64,000 nucleotides of DNA, from assembly GCA_945482615.1 (NCBI GenBank), contig CALYRG010000003.1, positions 1-64,000 on the forward strand, written 5' to 3'. A program made the translations under genes and the position numbers. The stretch comes from an uncultured Clostridia bacterium. GTDB lineage: Bacteria; Bacillota; Clostridia; Oscillospirales; Oscillospiraceae. The stretch's first letter is position 1. The number at the start of each line of letters is the position of its first letter. Positions 54,223-64,000 of this stretch are shown one piece after another. The notes beneath the pieces are model-generated. The model was not told where the DNA came from and searched no databases. It worked only from the letters and a program-made list of their open reading frames with translations.

Positions 54223-55154
54223 ATGAATTCCATCATGTTTCGGTTCTCCTGGACGAGTGCCTGGAGGGACTGGCCATCCGGCCGGATGGTATTTACGTAG
54301 ACGGAACCCTTGGCGGTGCGGGGCACTCCCTGCAGATTGCCCGCCGCCTGACCAGCGGACGGCTTATCGGCATTGACCGGGACAGGGTTGCTCTTGCAGC
54401 TGCGCAGAAGCGGCTGGAGGAGGTTCAGGATCGGGTGACACTGGTTCACGCCAACTTCCGGGAAATGGATCGGGTGATTCAGGAACTGGGAATCCCCGGG
54501 GTAGACGGCATTCTGCTGGATCTTGGGGTTTCTTCCCCTCAGCTGGACGACTCGGAGCGGGGCTTCTCCTACATGGCAGAGGCACCACTGGACATGCGCA
54601 TGAATGGCCAGGATGTTCTGGATGCCGGCCAGGTGGTGAATACCTACAGCTATGAGCAGCTCAAGCGTATCCTCTACGATTACGGTGAGGAACGCTATGC
54701 TCCCCAGATCGCATCGGCCATCTGCCGCCGCCGGGAAGAGAAAACCATTGAGACGACCCTGGAGCTGGCAGACATCATCCGCTCGGCTATGCCCGCCTCC
54801 GCACTCCGGGAAAAGCAGCATCCGGCAAAGCGCAGCTTCCAGGCCATCCGCATTGCGGTGAACGATGAACTGGGTGCGGTGGAAGAAGTCATGAACAAGG
54901 CTATTGATCTGCTGAATCCGGGGGGACGGCTGGCAGTTATCACGTTTCACTCCCTGGAGGATCGGATTGTGAAAAGCGCCATGGCAGAGGCGGCAAAGGG
55001 CTGTATCTGCCCGCCGGAATTTCCGGTGTGCGTATGTGGACGCAAGCCCCGGGTCAAGCTCATTACCCGCAAGCCCATCACCTCCGCCCAGGAGGAGCTG
55101 GACCGCAATCCCAGAGCCAGAAGCGCAAAGCTTCGTATCTGTGAAAAAATCTAG
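54219..55154 (+). CDS. rsmH: 16S rRNA (cytosine1402-N4)-methyltransferase
   Basis: VDGTLGGAGHSLQI, DGILLDLGVSSPQLDD, RAFSFHSLED-like ITFHSLEDRIVK. Confidence 0.97.
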   Translation: MNEFHHVSVLLDECLEGLAIRPDGIYVDGTLGGAGHSLQIARRLTSGRLIGIDRDRVALAAAQKRLEEVQDRVTLVHANFREMDRVIQELGIPGVDGILLDLGVSSPQLDDSERGFSYMAEAPLDMRMNGQDVLDAGQVVNTYSYEQLKRILYDYGEERYAPQIASAICRRREEKTIETTLELADIIRSAMPASALREKQHPAKRSFQAIRIAVNDELGAVEEVMNKAIDLLNPGGRLAVITFHSLEDRIVKSAMAEAAKGCICPPEFPVCVCGRKPRVKLITRKPITSAQEELDRNPRARSAKLRICEKI

Positions 55155-55200
55155 AAAAATATACGGATGAACACGCATCGTGGAGAAGGGAGCAGAGCTT

Positions 55201-55683
55201 ATGGAACGCAAGCCTGAAATTCAGTATGTCGGTCAGTTCTATGTCTACGGAAGTGAAGCCCGCCAGCTGGAAGAGAAAAAGCGTCGTCAGGCGAAAACCA
55301 GTCTGCCGATGGCCAGACTGGAAAAGCTGGAAAAGCTCTATGTGGACCCTGTTGCCCTGCTGGGAATCGCGGTGGCCATCTTCATGGTGGCGGCTATGGT
55401 CATTGGCTTGCAGCAGATCCGGAAGGACTGGGCGGTTTACAATGGAATGTCGGAGTATGTGTCGCAGCTCAACCGGGAAAATGCAGAGCTGTCGGCCCGC
55501 TACCGGGAGAGCTTTGATCTGGAAGATATTCAGAAGAAAGCCGTCGGTATTGGCATGATCCCCAAGGAAGAGGCTCAGACGATGACCGTTCGCGTCCATG
55601 TTCCCAGGCAGGAAGCAAAGCCTACCATGTGGGAGGAAATTGTCTGGTTCTGGAACGGGCTGTTTGCCGATGCCCGGGCATAA
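55201..55683 (+). CDS. ftsL: FtsL-like septum formation protein
   Basis: Single TM, short coiled coil, between rsmH and PBP gene. Confidence 0.75.
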   Translation: MERKPEIQYVGQFYVYGSEARQLEEKKRRQAKTSLPMARLEKLEKLYVDPVALLGIAVAIFMVAAMVIGLQQIRKDWAVYNGMSEYVSQLNRENAELSARYRESFDLEDIQKKAVGIGMIPKEEAQTMTVRVHVPRQEAKPTMWEEIVWFWNGLFADARA

Positions 55684-55782
55684 TTGAATAGTTGCCTCAT
55701 ACAATTCAACCAGGATGGCAATGATGCTGCAGTGGGCGGCGAGGGATTCCCTTGCTGCCCACTCTTTGAAAGGAAGAATGGT

Positions 55783-58110
55783 ATGGGCAGGAAGAAGGAA
55801 TACGACCGCCTTCGCATGAATACACGCCAGCACAGACGCATTGCCCTCGTGATGCTTGTGTTTGGCGTGCTGGCATTTGTGCCTGTTTTTGGGCGGTTGT
55901 ACAGCCTGATGATTCTGAATTACGACTACTATGCGGGGCTTGCCCTGCGAAACCAGACCCGGACGACCCAGGTGCCGGCCCGGCGGGGGGACATTGTGGA
56001 CCGGAATATGAATATCCTTGCCACCTGCGTATCCGTGGAGAATGTGTACCTGGATCCCCACGAGCTGAAACAGTCCCGGGCGGATATCCCGGCACTGTCT
56101 CAGGCGCTGGGGCAGCTGCTGGAAAAGGATCCTGCCTGGATTCAGGAGCAGGCGGGGGACTTAAAGCGCCGGTACAAGCAGATTGGCTCCCGGGTGGAGG
56201 AAGAGACAGCGGCTCAGATCCGGGCCTATATCACGCAGAATAACATCTCAGGCGTACACCTGGAGCCTGCAGCCAGACGCTTTTATCCCTATGGAAGTTT
56301 GGCCGCCCAGATGATCGGCTTCACAAATGTCTCTCTGGAGGGGGCTGAAGGGGTGGAGGCCGCCTACGACAGCTTTCTTTGCGGCAAGATGGGAAAGGTC
56401 ATCACCACGAAGGGAAACAACGAGATGGATATGCCCTTTTCCTATGAGCAGTTCGTCTCGGCACCGGAAGGGTGTACCGTGGTGCTGACGCTGGACACCA
56501 CAATCCAGGAGTGCCTGGAAAAGCAGATGACGGCTGCCATTGGCCGTTATGACGTACAGAACGGTGCCTTCGGCCTTGTGATGAATGCCAAGACGGGAGA
56601 AATTCTGGCAATGGCAACTCTTGGAAGCTATGATCCCAATCACTATTCCGCTCTGGCTGATCCGCAGGTTCTGGAGGAACTTGAGCAGTTGGAGGAGCGT
56701 TACCTGTCAGCACCGGAGGGGAGCGAAGAGTATCTCGCCGGAAAGCAAGCCTATGACGAAGCGCTCACTGCAGCAAGGCTGAAACAGTGGCGCAACCGGG
56801 TGATCTCCGATGGCTACGAGCCAGGCTCCACCTTCAAGGTACTGACGATGGCGGCAGCGCTGGACTGCGGTGCCATCGACCTGAACACGTCCTTTCACTG
56901 CTCAGGTTCCGAGCAGATTCCCGGGCGGGCACAGCGGCTTCACTGCTGGCGCTCCCAGGGACACGGCGGGGAAAAGACGCCCCAGGCGCTTCAGAACTCC
57001 TGCAACATTGCCTTTGCGCACATCGCCCTGAAGCTGGGTGGGGAGCGGTTCTACGAATATGTGCAGCGGTTTGGTGTTCTGGAGAAAACCGGCATTGACC
57101 TTTCCGGTGAGAGCAAGGGCGTATTTTTTGACAAGGCCCTGGTGACGGACACCCAGAAGTGGGGCACCGCGTCACTGACCTCCGGCTCCTTCGGCCAGAC
57201 CTTCAAGCTTACGCCCCTGCAGCTGGTGCGGGCCATTGCCTCGGTGGTCAATGGCGGATATCTGATGGAGCCGTATATTGTCAGTCAGGTTGTGGACGCG
57301 GATGGAAATACCGTTTTCGAGGCCGAGCCTACAGTGGTTAGGCAAACCATCTCCCCGGAGACTTCGGCTACCATGCGCAGCCTGATTGAATCCGTGGTTA
57401 CAGAGGGGACGGCAAGGAACGCCGCGGTATCGGGATTTTCCATCGGCGGCAAGACCGGTACCAGCGAGAAGATCGATGTCTTCGATGAAAACGGCCAGCG
57501 GGTTCAGGATAAGATCGTGTCTTTTGTGGGGATTGCGCCCATGGATGACCCGCAGTACATCGTATTGGTAGCACTGGACACGCCTTCCAGGAAGACGGGC
57601 ATTTACATATCCGGCGGCGTTATGGCTGCACCTACGGTTGGCGCGGTGTTGGCGGATATTCTGCCCTATCTGGGGGTAGAGCGACACTACCCGGAAGGGG
57701 AGGAAGCCAGCCGGCAAGTTATTTTGGAAGACTTCACGGGCTTGACAGAAAGCGAAGTGGAGAGTAAAATAAAAAGGTTAAGCCTGACAGCCGAGTTTTT
57801 GGGCAGTGAGGAGCGTGTCACCGGGCAGCTTCCCGCCCCCGGAGCGGCGGTTCCCGGCGGGAGCAAGATCCTTCTTTACTGCGGACAGACCTCCCAGCCC
57901 CGCGATATCACGGTGCCGGACTTTCTGGGCATGAACCGCCAGCAGGCGGCTGATACGGCGGGAGCGATGGGGCTGTATATCCTCGTGGCGGGAAACAATG
58001 AACTGTCTCCCACTGTGACGGTTGCTGCTCAGGACATTCCCCCGGGTACGGTGGTTCCGGCGTGCACCACTGTAAAGCTGACCTTTGCCGATACCCAGGC
58101 CCATGACTAA
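55783..58110 (+). CDS. Penicillin-binding protein transpeptidase with PASTA domains (FtsI/SpoVD-type)
   Basis: PARRGDIVDRN, YEPGSTFKVLTM (SxxK), KTGTSE; two C-terminal PASTA-like repeats. Confidence 0.94.
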   Translation: MGRKKEYDRLRMNTRQHRRIALVMLVFGVLAFVPVFGRLYSLMILNYDYYAGLALRNQTRTTQVPARRGDIVDRNMNILATCVSVENVYLDPHELKQSRADIPALSQALGQLLEKDPAWIQEQAGDLKRRYKQIGSRVEEETAAQIRAYITQNNISGVHLEPAARRFYPYGSLAAQMIGFTNVSLEGAEGVEAAYDSFLCGKMGKVITTKGNNEMDMPFSYEQFVSAPEGCTVVLTLDTTIQECLEKQMTAAIGRYDVQNGAFGLVMNAKTGEILAMATLGSYDPNHYSALADPQVLEELEQLEERYLSAPEGSEEYLAGKQAYDEALTAARLKQWRNRVISDGYEPGSTFKVLTMAAALDCGAIDLNTSFHCSGSEQIPGRAQRLHCWRSQGHGGEKTPQALQNSCNIAFAHIALKLGGERFYEYVQRFGVLEKTGIDLSGESKGVFFDKALVTDTQKWGTASLTSGSFGQTFKLTPLQLVRAIASVVNGGYLMEPYIVSQVVDADGNTVFEAEPTVVRQTISPETSATMRSLIESVVTEGTARNAAVSGFSIGGKTGTSEKIDVFDENGQRVQDKIVSFVGIAPMDDPQYIVLVALDTPSRKTGIYISGGVMAAPTVGAVLADILPYLGVERHYPEGEEASRQVILEDFTGLTESEVESKIKRLSLTAEFLGSEERVTGQLPAPGAAVPGGSKILLYCGQTSQPRDITVPDFLGMNRQQAADTAGAMGLYILVAGNNELSPTVTVAAQDIPPGTVVPACTTVKLTFADTQAHD

Positions 58111-58139
58111 TTACCCTTGCAGAGTAAGGAGAGAATACC

Positions 58140-59627
58140 ATGAAATTACAGGAGCTTTTGGCTGGCGTGGATGTGCTGGAATGTACGGCTGCTCCCGACA
58201 CCGAGATTTCTCAGATTGCCTATGATTCCCGAAAGGTAACAGCGGGAACGCTTTTCACCGCGGTGACCGGGTTTGCCGCAGACGGCAACCGCTTTATCCC
58301 CATGGCGCTGGAAAAGGGCGCGGTGGCTGTGGTCACGGCGAAGAAGCCAAAGGAAGACATCCCCTACATTCTTGTCCCCTCTGACCGCCTGGCTCTGGCG
58401 CAGATTTCCTGTAATTTTTATGGAAATCCTGCCGGAAGCATGATCATGGTGGGCATTACCGGAACCAATGGCAAGACCTCCACCACGCTTCTGCTGAAGC
58501 ATGTACTGGAGACGTGCACGGGAGCAAAGGTTGGACTCATCGGCACTATGGCCAATATGGTGGGGGATGAGGTGATCCCTACCGAGCGTACCACACCGGA
58601 GAGTCTGGAGCTGCAGCAGCTGTTTGCCCGGATGCGGGACGCCGGCTGCCGGTATGTGGTTATGGAGGTTTCCAGCCATGCCCTGACACTGGAGCGTGTG
58701 GGCGGGGTTTCCTTTGATGCGGCAGCCTTTACCAATCTGACGGAGGACCATCTGGACTTCCACAAGACCATGGATGCCTATTGCGATGCCAAATGCCAAC
58801 TGTTCCGTAGGTGCGGCAAGGGGGTTATCAATGTGGATGATCCCTATGCCCCCAGGTTCCTGCAGAATGCTTCCTGCCGGGTGCTTACCACCGGTGTTCA
58901 GAATCAGGCAGATCTGATGGCCCGGGAGGTGGAGCTGCATGCTGAGGGTGTGACCTTCACCGCCGTTCTGGGGGACCTTCAGGCCAGGGTAAAGCTTGCG
59001 ATTCCCGGACGCTTTACGGTATATAATGCGCTGACGGTCCTGGGTATTGCCGGGGTGCTGGGTATCCCGCTGGAAGAGGCAGCCAGGGCTCTGACGACTG
59101 CTCAGGGAGTCAAGGGCAGAGTGGAGGTCGTCCCCACGCCGGGGACATTCTACAGCGTCCTGATCGATTACGCCCACACCCCTGACGGGCTGGAAAATGT
59201 TCTTCGTTCCGTGAGGGATTTCTGCAAGGGACGTCTCATCTGCGTGTTTGGCTGCGGCGGCGACAGAGACCCCATCAAGCGGCCGATTATGGGGCATATT
59301 GGGGTGCAGCTGTCAGATCTGGCCGTGATTACCTCGGACAATCCCCGGACCGAAGACCCGATGGCGATCATTGAAGATATCGTCAAAGGGGTAAAACAGG
59401 AAGACGGGGAATATGTTGTAATCGAAGATCGCCGCAAGGCCATTCGATTTGCTATGGACATTGCGAAAAAAGATGATATAATTGTACTTGCTGGAAAGGG
59501 GCACGAGACCTATCAGGACGTCGGCGGTCATAAGCACCACCTGGATGAGCGGGAGGAGGTTGCTGCCCATCTGACCCAGCGTACTGGGGAGATACTCCCG
59601 AAAGGAATGGTCATAGACAATGGCTGA
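58140..59627 (+). CDS. murE: UDP-N-acetylmuramoyl-tripeptide synthetase (MurE)
   Basis: GITGTNGKTSTTLLLKHVLE, ERTTPESLELQQLFARM, DYAHTPDGLENVL. Confidence 0.96.
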   Translation: MKLQELLAGVDVLECTAAPDTEISQIAYDSRKVTAGTLFTAVTGFAADGNRFIPMALEKGAVAVVTAKKPKEDIPYILVPSDRLALAQISCNFYGNPAGSMIMVGITGTNGKTSTTLLLKHVLETCTGAKVGLIGTMANMVGDEVIPTERTTPESLELQQLFARMRDAGCRYVVMEVSSHALTLERVGGVSFDAAAFTNLTEDHLDFHKTMDAYCDAKCQLFRRCGKGVINVDDPYAPRFLQNASCRVLTTGVQNQADLMAREVELHAEGVTFTAVLGDLQARVKLAIPGRFTVYNALTVLGIAGVLGIPLEEAARALTTAQGVKGRVEVVPTPGTFYSVLIDYAHTPDGLENVLRSVRDFCKGRLICVFGCGGDRDPIKRPIMGHIGVQLSDLAVITSDNPRTEDPMAIIEDIVKGVKQEDGEYVVIEDRRKAIRFAMDIAKKDDIIVLAGKGHETYQDVGGHKHHLDEREEVAAHLTQRTGEILPKGMVIDNG

Positions 59628-60990
59628 AATAACCTTACGTCAGGCTGCTGCCTGGTGCGGCGGATGTGTGGATGAAAAATACGCGGATATAACCTTCCTG
59701 GGCGCGGGAAATGACACCCGGACCATCGGAAAGGGACAGTTGTTTATTGCGCTCCAGGGGGCGCGGGATGGCAATGACTTCGTTGGCGCTGCTATTGAAA
59801 AGGGAGCGGCGGCAGCGCTGTGCAGCCGTCGGACGGGAGATTACCCTGCCATCTATGTGGATGACCCCCGGGTCGCTCTGGGCATGATCGCCAGGGAGGA
59901 ACTGAAGCATATCGGACCCAAAGTGGTTGCGGTTACCGGTTCCGTTGGCAAAAGCACCACAAAGGAAATGATTGCTACTGTTCTGGCAGGTGCCTATCGG
60001 GTGAGTAAGACCCCCGCCAATCACAATAATGACATTGGCATGCCCATGGCGATTCTGGGAATGCCGGAGGATACCGAGGTGGCTGTGCTGGAAATGGGCA
60101 TGAACCACTTCCGGGAGATCGCCTATCTGTCCGGGATTGCCCATCCGGACGTGGCCGTTATCATCAATATCGGAACCTCTCACATGGAGTTTCTGGGTTC
60201 CCGGGAGGGAATCCGCAAGGCCAAAATGGAAATCACCGAGGGCATGTCGCCCCAGGGGATGCTCCTGCTCAATGGCGACGATACCATGCTGAGCTATCTG
60301 GAGGAGAAGCCTGCACAGCGGATCACCTATTTCGGCCGCACAGAGCAGTGCGATGTCCGGGCGCTGGACGTGCACCAGGAGGGAGAGTTCCTGTGCTTTC
60401 AGGTGGAGGCCGGCCGCCTGAATGTGCCGGTCAGAATGCAGCTGGAGGGAGAACACTTTGTGGGGGATGCCCTGGCAGCTGCCGCGGTGGGACTGAAGCT
60501 GGGTGTTCCGGCACAGGTCATCCGGAAGACCCTGGAGGCCTTCCGGAATCTTTCCGGCCGCCAGGAAATCTTCCGGGCGGGAGACTACACGATTATCCGG
60601 GACTGCTATAACGCCAGCCCGGAGTCCATGATTGCAGCTCTGGGAGTCCTGGGCAACCGATCCGGACGGCGTGTTGCGGTGCTGGGTGATATGCTGGAGC
60701 TGGGGGACTGCGCCAACGCTGAGCACTACAAGGTCGGACGTGTGGCAGCTGAGAAATCGGATCTGGTCTTTGCCTACGGCGAGCACGCAAACCGCATCAT
60801 CGACGGGACGGTTACCGGAGGCATGCCGCAGACCCGGTGCAGGGCGTTTACCGATCAGGAAAAGCTGGTTCAGGCACTGAGACAGGCGGCTAAGCCAGGG
60901 GACGTCATGCTGTTCAAAGCCAGCCATGGAGTACATCTGGAGAAGGTTCTGGATGCATTCCTGGGAGATAATACGGAGGAAAATACATGA
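59620..60990 (+). CDS. murF: UDP-N-acetylmuramoyl-tripeptide-D-Ala-D-Ala ligase (MurF)
   Basis: VTGSVGKSTTKEMIATVL, KTPANHNNDIGMP, DCYNASPESM. Confidence 0.96.
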   Translation: MAEITLRQAAAWCGGCVDEKYADITFLGAGNDTRTIGKGQLFIALQGARDGNDFVGAAIEKGAAAALCSRRTGDYPAIYVDDPRVALGMIAREELKHIGPKVVAVTGSVGKSTTKEMIATVLAGAYRVSKTPANHNNDIGMPMAILGMPEDTEVAVLEMGMNHFREIAYLSGIAHPDVAVIINIGTSHMEFLGSREGIRKAKMEITEGMSPQGMLLLNGDDTMLSYLEEKPAQRITYFGRTEQCDVRALDVHQEGEFLCFQVEAGRLNVPVRMQLEGEHFVGDALAAAAVGLKLGVPAQVIRKTLEAFRNLSGRQEIFRAGDYTIIRDCYNASPESMIAALGVLGNRSGRRVAVLGDMLELGDCANAEHYKVGRVAAEKSDLVFAYGEHANRIIDGTVTGGMPQTRCRAFTDQEKLVQALRQAAKPGDVMLFKASHGVHLEKVLDAFLGDNTEENT

Positions 60991-61964
60991 TACGAGTATG
61001 GATTACAGGGGCTGCGGGACTGTTGCTGTCCGCTGTGCTTGGATATCTTCTGCTGCCGGTGCTTCGTGCTCTGAAGGCCGGACAGCCAATCAGGGAAATC
61101 GGTCCTACCTGGCATAATAACAAAGCGGGCACCCCTATGATGGGTGGCCTGATGTTCATCGGCGCGGCAATTCTCTGCCTGGCGGTGAACATTCCCGCGA
61201 TGAAGGATTACACTGTTTTTTATGTTCTTGCCCTGGCGCTGTGCTTCGGTTTTGTGGGATTTCTGGACGACTTTACCAAGCTTCGCTTCCACCGGAATCT
61301 GGGCCTGACCACCGTACAGAAGGCAAGCTATCAGATGGCGGTGTCGGCTGTCTTCCTGTATCTGCTGTACCGAAGCGGGGCAATGGATACCCATCTGTAC
61401 ATTCCGTTCTTTAATGTGACCTTCGAGATGCACCCGCTCCTGTTTATCTTCTTCGCTATGTTTGTGATGGTGGGCTGTGTCAATTCCGTGAACCTGACAG
61501 ACGGTGTGGATGGGCTTTCCAGTTCTGTGACCCTGCCTGTAATGGTGTTTTTTACTGCAGCATCTGTGGCAATGGGAAAGTGGGAACTGGCGCTCCTGCC
61601 TGCTTCCCTGACAGGCGGCCTGATTGCCTACCTGTTCTACAACTGGCATCCGGCCAAGGTCTTCATGGGAGACACCGGCTCTTTGTTCCTGGGCGGCGTT
61701 GTCTGTGCCCTGGCATTTGCGCTGGAGCTGCCTCTGGTGCTGATTCTGGTTGGCTTTGTGTATATCTGTGAGACAATGTCCGATATTCTGCAGGTGAGCT
61801 ACTTTAAGCTGACGCACGGGAAGCGGATATTCAAAATGGCCCCCATCCATCACCACTTTGAGATGTGCGGATGGAAGGAAGAGAAGATCGTGTTGGTGTT
61901 TGCTGGTGTCTCTGCCCTGATGTGTGTTCTGGCCTGGGTGGGGATCTCCGGATTGATCGGCTGA
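60987..61964 (+). CDS. mraY: Phospho-N-acetylmuramoyl-pentapeptide-transferase
   Basis: NLTDGVDGLSS, FMGDTGSLFLGG, APIHHHFE. Confidence 0.97.
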   Translation: MIRVWITGAAGLLLSAVLGYLLLPVLRALKAGQPIREIGPTWHNNKAGTPMMGGLMFIGAAILCLAVNIPAMKDYTVFYVLALALCFGFVGFLDDFTKLRFHRNLGLTTVQKASYQMAVSAVFLYLLYRSGAMDTHLYIPFFNVTFEMHPLLFIFFAMFVMVGCVNSVNLTDGVDGLSSSVTLPVMVFFTAASVAMGKWELALLPASLTGGLIAYLFYNWHPAKVFMGDTGSLFLGGVVCALAFALELPLVLILVGFVYICETMSDILQVSYFKLTHGKRIFKMAPIHHHFEMCGWKEEKIVLVFAGVSALMCVLAWVGISGLIG

Positions 61965-61982
61965 GCCTGAAAGGAGCGGGGT

Positions 61983-63146
61983 ATGGAGTATGACCTCCAT
62001 ACCAAAGAGGACCGCCGTCTGCGGACGCGGACGGGGGACAATGTGGACTATCCCTTTGCGCTGTTGATCCTGCTGCTGTTGGGCCTCGGTCTTGCCATGC
62101 TGTATTCGGCAAGCTGTGCCCAGAGCGAATATGATACCCATTATGAAGTCTCCACCAGGTACCTGCGGAAGCAGGCGGTATGTGCCGCCATCGGCCTGGG
62201 GGCAATGTATGCTTTCAGCCGCCTGCCGGCTGCGCTGTGGTATCGGCTGGCCTGGCCATTGTACTGTGTCAGCATTGTGCTGCTGCTTTCCGTGCTTGTG
62301 GTGGGCGAGGAGGTCAACGGAGCCCGGCGCTGGATCAGCCTTGGCGGCATCCAGTTCCAGCCCTCCGAAATTGCAAAGTTTACGCTGATTCTCCTGTTCG
62401 CCAGGCTGAACCGGGGCTATGGCCCACGGGCAAAGGAATTTCGCTATGGAGTTCTGGGCTTCGGAGGCGCACTGATGGGGATCCTTGTCCCGCTGGCGTT
62501 GGAAAAGCATTTAAGCGCCATCATGCTCATGGGGATGGTGGCAGTGGTGATGATGTTTGTGGCGGGTACCCGGCCCAGGTGGCTCCTTGCCGGAGCGGCT
62601 GGGGCAGTGGTATTTGTCATTGTTTACATCTCTTTTATGGGATACGCCGGTGATCGGGTAAGCGCCTGGCTCCACCCGGAGCTGGACCCGGGGGATACCG
62701 GCTACCAGATTCTGCAGTCCCTGTATGCCATTGGCTCCGGCGGGCTCTTTGGCCGGGGCTACGGAAAATCCAGGCAGAAGTATCTGTATCTGCCGTTCCA
62801 ATATAATGACTATATCTTTGCCATCTGCTGCGAGGAGCTGGGCCTTGTTGGTGCTGTGGCCATTGCCATGCTGTTTTCCGTCACAATCCTGCGAGGCTAC
62901 TGGATCGCGCTGAACGCCCAGGATCGGTTTTCCACGGTGCTTGCCTCCGGGTTGGTGACCTTGATCGCAGTTCAAACAGTACTCAATCTTTGCGTTGTCA
63001 CGAACCTGCTTCCCTCCACCGGAATTGCACTGCCGTTTTTCTCCTACGGAGGAACGGCGCTTGCGGTGAATCTGGGGGAAATGGGGATCGTTTTAAGTAT
63101 ATCCAGGCATATCAAAAAGAGAAAAATTCAGGAGGAACCCCTATGA
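61983..63146 (+). CDS. ftsW: FtsW/RodA/SpoVE-family SEDS peptidoglycan polymerase
   Basis: NGARRWISLGGIQFQPSEIAKF, LPFQYNDYIFAICCEELGLVG, LPFFSYGGTALAVNLGEMGI. Confidence 0.95.
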   Translation: MEYDLHTKEDRRLRTRTGDNVDYPFALLILLLLGLGLAMLYSASCAQSEYDTHYEVSTRYLRKQAVCAAIGLGAMYAFSRLPAALWYRLAWPLYCVSIVLLLSVLVVGEEVNGARRWISLGGIQFQPSEIAKFTLILLFARLNRGYGPRAKEFRYGVLGFGGALMGILVPLALEKHLSAIMLMGMVAVVMMFVAGTRPRWLLAGAAGAVVFVIVYISFMGYAGDRVSAWLHPELDPGDTGYQILQSLYAIGSGGLFGRGYGKSRQKYLYLPFQYNDYIFAICCEELGLVGAVAIAMLFSVTILRGYWIALNAQDRFSTVLASGLVTLIAVQTVLNLCVVTNLLPSTGIALPFFSYGGTALAVNLGEMGIVLSISRHIKKRKIQEEPL

Positions 63147-64000
63147 CCCTCATTTTTACCTGCGGCGGTACAGCCGGCCATATCAACCCGGCGATTGCCG
63201 TAGCAAATGCCATGCGGGAACGGTATCCGGAATGCCGGATCCTGTTTATCGGCGCCAAGGGACACATGGAGGAGAAGCTTGTGCCCCAGGCAGGCTATGA
63301 GGTGATCTGCCTTCTCGCTTCCGGATTGAGCAGAAGGCTGAACCCTGCGGGCCTGAAACAGAACCTGTACGCATTCAAGTGCGTTCTGAATGCCGTCAAA
63401 GCCTGCAGGCGCATCTTCCGGGAGGAAAAGCCGGATGCGGTCATCGGCACCGGCGGCTATGCCAGCTTTCCGGCGCTGTTTGCCGCACAGAGGATGGGGA
63501 TTCCCACCTGTGTCCACGAGGCAAATGCCCTTCCCGGCGTCACCACCAGGATGGCGGCAAAACGGGCCAGCCGGGTGCTGGTGGCCTTTGATGAGAGTGT
63601 GCAGTACTATCCCCACCCGGATAAGGTGGAGGTCGTAGGTATGCCTGTGCGCCGGGAGTTCCTGTTCGAAACCAGAGAATCTGCCCGGGCAGAGCTTGGC
63701 CTGTCCGGACCGGTGGTGGTATCTGCTTTCGGTAGCCAGGGTGCGAAGGTGATGAATGAAACTGTTGCAGACATGATGGTCCTGGAGCAGAAGGACGGCT
63801 TCCCCTTCCATCACATCCATGCCACCGGCAGCTTCGGCAAGGAATGGATGCCCAGGCGCGTGGAGGAGAACGGCGTGAATTGGCGTGGTTGTCCGGCGCT
63901 GGACATCCGGGAATATATTTACAACATGCCCCAGGTGCTTGCTGCCGCGGATGTTGTGGTCGGACGGGCAGGCTCAGCAACATGTAATGAGATCGGAGCC
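63143..64000 (+). CDS. murG: UDP-GlcNAc:undecaprenyl-PP-MurNAc-pentapeptide GlcNAc transferase, 3'-truncated by window
   Basis: MTLIFTCGGTAGHINPAIAVANAM, GTGGYASFPALFAAQRMGIPTCVHEANALPG. Confidence 0.96.
   Translation, partial: MTLIFTCGGTAGHINPAIAVANAMRERYPECRILFIGAKGHMEEKLVPQAGYEVICLLASGLSRRLNPAGLKQNLYAFKCVLNAVKACRRIFREEKPDAVIGTGGYASFPALFAAQRMGIPTCVHEANALPGVTTRMAAKRASRVLVAFDESVQYYPHPDKVEVVGMPVRREFLFETRESARAELGLSGPVVVSAFGSQGAKVMNETVADMMVLEQKDGFPFHHIHATGSFGKEWMPRRVEENGVNWRGCPALDIREYIYNMPQVLAAADVVVGRAGSATCNEIGA

Noticed and set aside
60870-62510. 546-aa minus ORF opposite mraY/ftsW
   Set aside because: Shadow ORF; the plus strand encodes canonical mraY and ftsW.

Overview
This 64-kb window looks like mostly core chromosome of a moderately GC-rich, spore-forming, gut-type Clostridia (Oscillospiraceae-like, by inference from gene content). 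I saw no phage, transposase, CRISPR array or rRNA. From left to right it contains: a truncated UppP-like gene; ftsK/spoIIIE; a CoA cluster (coaBC, panT-like ECF S component, coaX); a ZIP transporter; the complete spoIIIAA-AH operon; a standalone tRNA-Ala(CGC); an accessory locus of a MarR regulator, FAD-dependent oxidoreductase, mini zinc ribbon, GPH symporter and IT-superfamily carrier; a HerA-like ATPase; an ECF sigma/anti-sigma pair; a pullulanase fused to a Nudix domain; gltX, trpS and clusters of small proteins; punA, pgsA and spore peptidoglycan-binding genes; asnB and pyk; a SAM-I riboswitch with metK; dpaAB (spoVFA/B), hpf, spmAB, rsmI, ferredoxin and clpC; and the dcw cluster from mraZ to a truncated murG, with murD absent from its usual slot. 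The best candidates for something undescribed are: (i) a self-contained transcription unit at 30.42-30.99 kb that appears to encode only 26-29-aa mini-proteins, divergent from an AraC regulator; (ii) a highly structured ~150-nt leader upstream of coaBC; (iii) an independently transcribed ~205-nt RNA of unknown class at 33.30-33.50 kb; (iv) the PulA-Nudix fusion; (v) a 13-bp motif recurring on the promoters of the MarR/oxidoreductase/transport locus. All calls come from reading the sequence; no database search or folding program was run.
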